Shown: positions 1 to 5,151 of the stretch, piece after piece
Layout of the letters: each line of letters begins with the position of its first letter
How positions within the stretch are numbered: the stretch's first letter is position 1
Assembly (NCBI GenBank): GCA_024697505.1
Contig: JAILFQ010000296.1
Location: forward strand, 1 to 5,151
Direction: 5' to 3'
Length of the DNA: 5,151 nt
From: Lachnospiraceae bacterium
GTDB taxonomy: Bacteria; Bacillota; Clostridia; Lachnospirales; Lachnospiraceae
Notes under the pieces: model-generated
Seen by the model: only the letters and a program-made list of their open reading frames with translations
The model's database searches: none
Told to the model about the DNA's origin: nothing
Program-made: the position numbers and the translations under genes

Positions 1-131
1 CTGAGGTTTCCCTTAGCGAACTTACCAAACTGTTAGATATGCCTGTAGGAAAATCCGGTTTAAATCACAGATTAAAAAAATTGAGTGATATAGCCGATAG
101 GTTGAGGTCAGGAGGAGAAAATGAAGTCTAA
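1..131 (+). CDS. whiA: DNA-binding protein WhiA, C-terminal end (partial)
   Basis: This is the 3' end of a gene that begins before the window; whole codons start at position 3 and run to a TAA stop at 129-131. About 42 residues are visible, including the stretches EVSLSELTKLLDMPVGKSG and LNHRLKKLSDIADRLR. That pattern (a short helix, a P-V-G-K-S-G turn, then N-H-R-L-x-K-L) is typical of the C-terminal helix-turn-helix domain of WhiA, the LAGLIDADG-derived DNA-binding protein of Gram-positive bacteria (YvcL in Bacillus). WhiA controls sporulation genes in Streptomyces and is linked to cell division and chromosome segregation in Bacillus; its role here is not visible. The stop lies 11 bases inside the next gene, so the two are probably translationally coupled. 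The neighbour being an HPr-family gene, as in the Bacillus rapZ-yvcK-whiA-crh cluster, supports the call. Confidence 0.87.
   Translation, partial: EVSLSELTKLLDMPVGKSGLNHRLKKLSDIADRLRSGGENEV
110..117 (+). promoter_or_regulatory. Ribosome binding site of the HPr-like gene, inside the whiA coding end
   Basis: AGGAGG at 110-115 (AGGAGGAG to 117) lies five bases before the ATG at 121. It fixes the start of the HPr-like gene even though that start lies within the last codons of whiA. No promoter is apparent between the two genes, so expression from the upstream whiA transcript is the simplest reading. Confidence 0.8.
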
Positions 132-372
132 AGAAATAGTTATAGGAAAAGGTTCTGTTACAGAGGCAAGACCGGCAGCAATGCTTGTGCAGGTTGCAAG
201 CCGTTTTTCAAGTTCAATATACATTGAACAGACAGATAAGAAAGTTAATGCAAAGAGCATAATGGGTGTTATGACACTTGCGTTTGTTCCGGGAGACAAG
301 GTTAGCGTTGTTGTTGACGGAGAAGATGAAGAAGCTGCTCTTGAAGGCATTTCGGCTCTTCTTGAAAGCTGA
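121..372 (+). CDS. HPr-family protein lacking the catalytic histidine (Crh-like)
   Basis: The 83-residue product has the length and fold pattern of HPr, the small cytoplasmic protein of the sugar phosphotransferase system. In true HPr, His15 in the motif LHARPA accepts phosphate from enzyme I. Here the same place reads V-T-E-A-R-P-A, with Glu15 instead of His, while Arg17 and Pro18 are kept. The regulatory site is intact: Ser46 lies in NAKSIMGVMTL, the segment recognised by HPr kinase/phosphorylase. This combination (no His15, Ser46 present) is that of Bacillus Crh, which has Gln15 and acts as a corepressor of CcpA after Ser46 phosphorylation. Crh is also encoded just after whiA in Bacillus, matching the position here. 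I infer a regulatory rather than phosphotransfer role; whether it binds CcpA or has another partner cannot be read from sequence. The start is set by AGGAGG five bases upstream. I leave the symbol empty because orthology to crh is not proven. Confidence 0.88.
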   Translation: MKSKEIVIGKGSVTEARPAAMLVQVASRFSSSIYIEQTDKKVNAKSIMGVMTLAFVPGDKVSVVVDGEDEEAALEGISALLES

Positions 373-385
373 TACTGATTTTTTA

Positions 386-426
386 AACTCCGTAGTGTCG
401 GAAACGGCATTCGGAGTTATTTTTTT
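386..426 (+). terminator. Rho-independent terminator after the HPr-like gene
   Basis: AACTCCG (386-392) pairs with CGGAGTT (412-418). Above a small internal loop, TGTCG (396-400) pairs with CGGCA (405-409), including one G-T wobble. The loop is GAAA (401-404), a stable GNRA tetraloop. Seven T residues follow at 420-426. It lies 14 bases after the stop of the HPr-like gene and should end the whiA operon, so dnaE probably needs its own promoter or readthrough. The remaining gap up to dnaE (427-466) has a -10-like TATATT at 438-443 but no convincing -35 partner. Confidence 0.87.
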
Positions 427-452
427 ACTTTTAGGAATATATTACATTTTTT

Positions 453-463
453 AAGGGGAAGGG
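453..463 (+). promoter_or_regulatory. Ribosome binding site of dnaE
   Basis: The purine stretch AAGGGGAAGGG at 453-463 precedes the ATG at 467. It is G-rich rather than a perfect AGGAGG; AGGGG at 454-458 gives the usual spacing of eight bases. It supports the chosen start, which also puts the conserved H-x-H of the PHP domain at residues 7-9. Confidence 0.6.
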
Positions 464-466
464 ATA

Positions 467-3400
467 ATGGCATTTACACACTTACATGTTCATACGGAAT
501 ACAGCTTGTTGGACGGTTCCGCTAAAATAGGGGAACTTGTAAGGAGGGCAAAGGAACTTGGAATGGATAGCCTTGCCATAACGGACCATGGCGTTATGTA
601 TGGTGCCATAGATTTTTACAAGGCATGTAAAGAGGTTGGCATAAAGCCTATTATAGGCTGTGAGGTATATGTTGCTCCCGGCTCCAGGTTTGATAAGGAA
701 GTCGGACACTCGGAGGAAAGGTACCATCATTTGGTGCTTCTTGCAGAAAACAATACCGGTTATTCCAACCTTATGAAGATAGTCTCCAAAGGCTTTACAG
801 AAGGCTTTTATTATAAACCGCGAGTGGATTATGAGGTTCTTGCCGAGTACCATGAGGGGATAATCGCTCTTTCCGCGTGTCTTGCGGGAGAGATTCCAAA
901 GTATTTAAAGGCGGGATTCTATGAAGAAGGAAAGAAGGCTGCATTGAAACTCCTTTCTGTTTTCGGTGAAGGTAACTTCTTTTTGGAACTTCAAGACCAT
1001 GGAATTCCGGAGCAGAGAACGGTTAATGCCCAACTTCTGCGCCTTAGCGAAGAGTGTGGTATACCACTTGTTGCAACAAATGACAGTCACTATATTTATG
1101 CGGAGGACGCCCAGGCACATGACGTCCTTCTTTGCATACAAACCGGTAAAAAGGTTCAAGATACGGACAGAATGCGTTATGAGGGCGGCCAGTACTATTT
1201 AAAGAGCGAAGAGCAGATGAGAAAACTTTTTCCTTATGCTCCGGATGCTTTGGACCACACTCACGATATTGCAGAAAGATGCAATGTAACAATAGAATTT
1301 GGAAACTACAAGCTTCCTCATTTTGACGTTCCCGATGGGAAAGATGCCTGGACTTATATTAACGAGCTTTGTAACGCCGGAATGGTTAAGCGATACGGTA
1401 ATGTTACAAAAGAACTTAAGGAAAGGCTGGACTACGAATTGGACATAGTCCATAAAATGGGCTTTGTTGAGTACTACCTTATTGTTTGGGATTTTATACA
1501 CTACGCCAAGGAAAACGGTATTCCTGTTGGCCCCGGAAGAGGAAGCGGTGCCGCAAGTATTGCGGCTTATGCCCTTGGAATAACGGATATAGACCCTATT
1601 AAATATAACCTTCTTTTTGAGCGTTTTTTAAACCCCGAAAGAGTTTCCATGCCGGATTTTGACGTGGACTTTTGCTACGAAAGGCGCCAGGAAGTTATAG
1701 ATTATGTTGTAAGAAAATACGGGAAAGATCGTGTTGTGCAGATTGTAACTTTCGGAACAATGGCTGCAAGAAATGTTATCAGAGATGTGGGCAGGGCACT
1801 GGATTACCCGTATTCCACAGTGGACGAAATAGCCAAAATGATACCAAGGGAACTTAATATCACTATAGATAAGGCCCTTGACCTTAATCCGGAATTTAGA
1901 ATGCGCTATGAGACGGAACCGGAGATTAAATATTTAATAGATATGGCGAAGAGGCTCGAAGGGCTTCCGAGACATACATCCATTCATGCGGCGGGAGTTG
2001 TAATAAGTAACGCACCTGCGGATGACTATGTGCCGCTTTCCAGAGGGGCAGATGATGTGATCACAACTCAGTACACCATGACAACCCTTGAAGAACTCGG
2101 ACTTCTTAAAATGGATTTTTTGGGGCTTCGAACCCTTACTGTAATAAATGATGCTGTAAAACTTATAAACAGAAGATTACCGGAAGATCAAAAGATCAAT
2201 ATAGATAACATAAATTATGATGACAAGAACATATATGAGATGATAGGTCAGGCGAAAACCGACGGCGTTTTCCAGCTTGAAAGTCCGGGTATGAGAAAGT
2301 TTATGAAGGAACTTAAGCCTACAAGTCTTGAAGATGTTATAGCGGGAATATCTCTCTTCAGACCGGGGCCAATGGATTTTATTCCAAAGTATATCAGCGG
2401 AAAGCAGGATCCTTCTTCCATAACCTATGAAACACCTGAACTTAAACCTATTCTTGAAACCACCTACGGATGTATAGTTTACCAGGAACAGGTTATGCAG
2501 ATCGTACGTGAACTTGCCGGCTTTAGCTATGGCAGAAGTGATATTGTACGACGTGCCATGGCAAAGAAGAAGGCTAAGGTAATGGCTGAAAACAGAAGCT
2601 ACTTTGTTAACGGTAATGAGGAAATGGGAGTTCCGGGATGCGTTGCAAGGGGCATTTCCGAGGAAACGGGAAACAAGATCTATGACGAAATGACAGACTT
2701 TGCAAAGTATGCTTTTAATAAGGCACATGCCGCTTGTTACGCGGTTGTTGCTTACAGAACCGCATATCTTAAATATTATTATCCGGTTGAGTTTATGGCA
2801 GCACTTATGAGCTCTGTAATAGATAATCCCGGTAAAGTTTCCGAATATATTTATTCTTGTAAACAGTCCGGAATAGATGTGCTTCCACCGGACGTAAATG
2901 CCGGCGAAGCAGGTTTCTCCGTAGATAACGGAGCAATAAGATACGGACTTTCAGCTATAAAGGGAATCGGAAAACACGTTATAACTCTTCTTGAAGGAGA
3001 CAGAAGAGACAACGGACCTTTCAGAAGCCTTAAGGATTTCATTGACAGAATGGCTAACAAGGAAATTAATAAGAAGGCCATAGAAGCATTTATTCTTTCG
3101 GGATCCATGGATTCTCTTCCGGGTAACAGAAAGCAAAAAATGTATGTTTACCAGCAGTTGCTGGACAATGTGTCAAGAAATAAGAAAAGGGAGATAACCG
3201 GGCAGCAAAATCTTTTCGACCTTTTCTCCGTTTCTTCAGACCGGAATTCAAATGAGGTAACAGAGAGTTTTGAAACAAGATTTCCTAATGTGCAGGAATA
3301 TGGCAAGGAAGAACTCCTGGCAAAAGAAAAGGAAATAATGGGCATATACATAAGCGGACATCCTCTGCAGTCTTATGCGGAAACCATAAAAAGATATGCC

Positions 3401-3961
3401 AACGCCAACAGTACAGATTTTGTTCTGGATCCGGAAACCGGGGAGGCCTCTGCAAAAGATAATGCATATGTAACTCTTGGAGGAATGATCGTTTCCATTA
3501 ACAAAAAAACAACTAAGTCAAACAGAACCATGGCTTTTCTAACACTGGAGGACCTTTTTGGAGAAGTGGAAGTAATGCTCTTCCCTAATGATTATGAAAA
3601 AAACAGGTCTTATCTTATTGAGGAAGCCAAAGTTCTTGTTAGCGGAAGAGTATCTTTAGAAGAAGATAAGAATGCAAAGCTTGTAGGCCAAAAGATAGTT
3701 CTTCTTGATGATATGCCGAAGAATGTCTGGGTCAGATTTGAAGATATGGAAGATTACAAGGCGCATGAGAAAGAATTACTTGAGCTTTGTCTGGATAACG
3801 AGGGCAGAAATGAAGTGATCGTTACCTTGAATAAGGAACATTCCATGAAAAAACTTACCAAGAACTATTCCGTAAGCGCCGACGAAAGGCTTATTACGGC
3901 TCTTAAGGAAAAGTTCGGAGACGTAAATGTAATTGTTACCGAGAAGAAAATAAACTATTGA
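467..3961 (+). CDS. dnaE: DNA polymerase III alpha subunit DnaE
   Basis: This 1164-residue protein is a C-family replicative DNA polymerase, full length for the DnaE group and without frameshift. Visible regions in order: an N-terminal PHP domain (about 1-280) with H7-x-H9, D40-H41, E66, H88, C138 and D206-x-H208; the polymerase palm with GPGRGSGAAS (355-364) and PDFDVDF (396-402), giving catalytic Asp399 and Asp401, plus the third Asp550 in KMDFLG; fingers with FRPGPM (631-636) and the FNKAHAACYA helix (750-759); a helix-hairpin-helix segment around AIKGIG (830-835); a likely sliding-clamp motif QQNLF (913-917); an OB fold (about 1000-1085); and a C-terminal tail. It polymerises dNTPs at the replication fork. 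Clostridia usually also carry PolC, in which case DnaE extends primers before handing over; PolC is not in this window. It has no PolC-type inserted exonuclease, which excludes PolC itself. It stands between a terminator and pfkA. Confidence 0.97.
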   Translation: MAFTHLHVHTEYSLLDGSAKIGELVRRAKELGMDSLAITDHGVMYGAIDFYKACKEVGIKPIIGCEVYVAPGSRFDKEVGHSEERYHHLVLLAENNTGYSNLMKIVSKGFTEGFYYKPRVDYEVLAEYHEGIIALSACLAGEIPKYLKAGFYEEGKKAALKLLSVFGEGNFFLELQDHGIPEQRTVNAQLLRLSEECGIPLVATNDSHYIYAEDAQAHDVLLCIQTGKKVQDTDRMRYEGGQYYLKSEEQMRKLFPYAPDALDHTHDIAERCNVTIEFGNYKLPHFDVPDGKDAWTYINELCNAGMVKRYGNVTKELKERLDYELDIVHKMGFVEYYLIVWDFIHYAKENGIPVGPGRGSGAASIAAYALGITDIDPIKYNLLFERFLNPERVSMPDFDVDFCYERRQEVIDYVVRKYGKDRVVQIVTFGTMAARNVIRDVGRALDYPYSTVDEIAKMIPRELNITIDKALDLNPEFRMRYETEPEIKYLIDMAKRLEGLPRHTSIHAAGVVISNAPADDYVPLSRGADDVITTQYTMTTLEELGLLKMDFLGLRTLTVINDAVKLINRRLPEDQKINIDNINYDDKNIYEMIGQAKTDGVFQLESPGMRKFMKELKPTSLEDVIAGISLFRPGPMDFIPKYISGKQDPSSITYETPELKPILETTYGCIVYQEQVMQIVRELAGFSYGRSDIVRRAMAKKKAKVMAENRSYFVNGNEEMGVPGCVARGISEETGNKIYDEMTDFAKYAFNKAHAACYAVVAYRTAYLKYYYPVEFMAALMSSVIDNPGKVSEYIYSCKQSGIDVLPPDVNAGEAGFSVDNGAIRYGLSAIKGIGKHVITLLEGDRRDNGPFRSLKDFIDRMANKEINKKAIEAFILSGSMDSLPGNRKQKMYVYQQLLDNVSRNKKREITGQQNLFDLFSVSSDRNSNEVTESFETRFPNVQEYGKEELLAKEKEIMGIYISGHPLQSYAETIKRYANANSTDFVLDPETGEASAKDNAYVTLGGMIVSINKKTTKSNRTMAFLTLEDLFGEVEVMLFPNDYEKNRSYLIEEAKVLVSGRVSLEEDKNAKLVGQKIVLLDDMPKNVWVRFEDMEDYKAHEKELLELCLDNEGRNEVIVTLNKEHSMKKLTKNYSVSADERLITALKEKFGDVNVIVTEKKINY

Positions 3962-3986
3962 ACTTAGAAGGGTTATGTAATAAAAT
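3958..3986 (+). promoter_or_regulatory. Candidate sigma-A type promoter for pfkA
   Basis: TTGAAC (3958-3963) resembles the -35 box TTGACA, and TAAAAT (3981-3986) differs from the -10 box TATAAT at one base. They are separated by 17 bases, the optimal spacing. The -35 box overlaps the dnaE stop codon. Transcription would start near 3993, giving a leader of about 50 bases. In AT-rich DNA such matches also arise by chance, so this is a candidate only; pfkA may also be read from dnaE transcripts. Confidence 0.42.
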
Positions 3987-3996
3987 ACTAAAAGTT

Positions 3997-4020
3997 AAAA
4001 TAGTAGAAAAGCTACATTTT
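3997..4020 (+). other. Imperfect hairpin in the dnaE-pfkA gap (5' leader hairpin or weak terminator)
   Basis: AAAAT-A-GTAG (3997-4006) pairs with CTAC-ATTTT (4012-4020) as nine base pairs with one bulged A (4002) and an AAAAG loop (4007-4011). It is AT-rich and weak, and its only T run (4017-4020) belongs to the stem and is followed by CCG, so it is a poor terminator. If the candidate promoter is right, it lies within a few bases of the 5' end of the pfkA transcript and just before the Shine-Dalgarno. A role in mRNA stability or attenuated readthrough from dnaE is inference. Confidence 0.45.
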
Positions 4021-4024
4021 CCGT

Positions 4025-4032
4025 AAAGGAGG
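4025..4032 (+). promoter_or_regulatory. Ribosome binding site of pfkA, long spacing
   Basis: AAAGGAGG at 4025-4032 is a near-perfect Shine-Dalgarno, but 12 bases separate it from the ATG at 4045, longer than the usual five to nine. No better in-frame start lies between. The ATG at 4045 gives the standard PfkA N-terminus, so the long spacing seems real and may lower initiation somewhat. Confidence 0.75.
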
Positions 4033-4038
4033 CTATAA

Positions 4039-5019
<981 letters not shown>

Positions 5020-5039
5020 TATGTAAACAATAACTAAAA

Positions 5040-5076
5040 AAAGCAGTTGTCCGATATGGACAGCTGCTTTATCTTT
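5040..5076 (+). terminator. Rho-independent terminator after pfkA
   Basis: AAAGCAGTTGTCC (5040-5052) pairs with GGACAGCTGCTTT (5058-5070) over 13 base pairs with one G-T wobble, around the loop GATAT (5053-5057). The downstream tract is T-rich but broken (ATCTTT, 5071-5076). It begins 20 bases after the pfkA stop. On the opposite strand the same stem runs into seven T residues (complement of A5036-A5042), so it could also stop minus-strand transcripts. Confidence 0.88.
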
Positions 5077-5101
5077 AATATGGACCCGGTGGGGAATTTG
5101 T

Positions 5102-5108
5102 GGAGGGG
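5102..5108 (+). promoter_or_regulatory. Ribosome binding site of the last, partial gene
   Basis: GGAGGGG at 5102-5108 lies a few bases before the ATG at 5112 and decides that start. No promoter could be made out convincingly in the 35 bases between the pfkA terminator and the start codon; TAATAT at 5076-5081 lacks a -35 partner at proper distance. Confidence 0.65.
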
Positions 5109-5111
5109 AAT

Positions 5112-5151
5112 ATGGCATTTAAAGTAGCAGCGGTCTTTTCGGATCATATGG
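5112..5151 (+). CDS. Start of a gene, possibly sialate O-acetylesterase (SASA) family (partial)
   Basis: Thirteen codons are visible before the window ends, reading MAFKVAAVFSDHM. A start is supported by the good Shine-Dalgarno just upstream and by the preceding terminator. The run VFSDHM resembles the N-terminal signature of sialate O-acetylesterase-like proteins, where an F-S-D-x-M-V-L-Q segment opens the mature domain. These esterases remove acetyl groups from sialic acids or plant polysaccharides. If so, the motif begins nine residues from the start Met with no signal peptide, pointing to a cytoplasmic enzyme. Thirteen residues are too few for a firm assignment, so the function is a suggestion; that a gene starts here is much more certain. 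Confidence 0.5.
   Translation, partial: MAFKVAAVFSDHM

Noticed and set aside
108..410. 100-codon minus-strand open frame over the HPr-like gene
   Set aside because: It is antisense to a convincing HPr-family gene and runs through the terminator; no start signals.
438..443. TATATT as a -10 box for dnaE
   Set aside because: The -10 match is good, but the expected -35 positions fall in the terminator stem and show no TTGACA-like sequence, and the leader would be only about 17 bases. Kept as a remark, not a feature.
482..853. Other antisense and off-frame open frames across dnaE and pfkA (for example 482-853 minus, 4765-5118 minus, 4553-4867 plus)
   Set aside because: All overlap well-supported genes in other frames and show no recognisable protein motifs; they are shadows of the real coding frames.
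2177..2728. 183-codon open frame on the minus strand
   Set aside because: It lies entirely within the conserved polymerase core of dnaE, its translation is low in complexity typical of antisense frames and matches no family I recognise, and no ribosome binding site or promoter context supports it.
467..3961. PolC instead of DnaE
   Set aside because: The protein starts directly with a PHP domain followed by the polymerase core and has no inserted DnaQ-like exonuclease, and the OB fold is C-terminal; this is DnaE architecture.
5054..5085. Direct repeat ATATGGAC at 5054-5061 and 5078-5085
   Set aside because: Eight bases only, one copy inside the terminator loop and stem; likely chance.
5085..5093. 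Small CCC-GGT-GGG hairpin before the last gene
   Set aside because: Three base pairs with a three-base loop is too weak to call a regulatory structure.

Overview
This window looks like ordinary chromosomal sequence from an anaerobic Firmicute of class Clostridia, most likely family Lachnospiraceae. I base that on the gene order (whiA, an HPr-like gene, dnaE, pfkA), strong AGGAGG-type ribosome binding sites, moderately AT-rich DNA and the style of the DnaE and PfkA proteins. The family assignment is from memory of such proteins, not from a search. All genes read on the + strand.

Layout. Positions 1-131 hold the last codons of whiA, whose stop overlaps the start of a small HPr-family gene (121-372) by 11 bases. 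This HPr-like protein keeps the regulatory serine (Ser46) but has glutamate where phosphocarrier HPr has its catalytic histidine (position 15). Together with its place after whiA, this makes it a Crh-like regulator rather than a sugar-PTS phosphocarrier. A GNRA-loop terminator (386-426) closes that operon. A full-length DNA polymerase III alpha subunit gene, dnaE, follows (467-3961). An 83-base gap carries a plausible promoter, an imperfect hairpin and a strong but distant Shine-Dalgarno, and leads into pfkA (4045-5019), the ATP-dependent 6-phosphofructokinase. A 13-bp-stem terminator (5040-5076) ends that unit. A new gene begins at 5112 with a good ribosome binding site; only 13 codons are visible, and they resemble the start of a sialate O-acetylesterase (SASA family) protein.

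How the genes relate. WhiA is a DNA-binding protein and the Crh-like protein would act in carbon catabolite control through HPr kinase and CcpA. DnaE copies DNA and PfkA catalyses the committed step of glycolysis. Carbon-status regulation, replication and glycolysis therefore sit side by side, as in related Firmicutes. I see no mobile element, CRISPR array, RNA gene or toxin/defence module, and no evidence of an undescribed system. The points most worth checking are the His-to-Glu change in the HPr-like protein, an Asn-to-Leu change in the catalytic loop of PfkA, and the 5' leader hairpin of pfkA.
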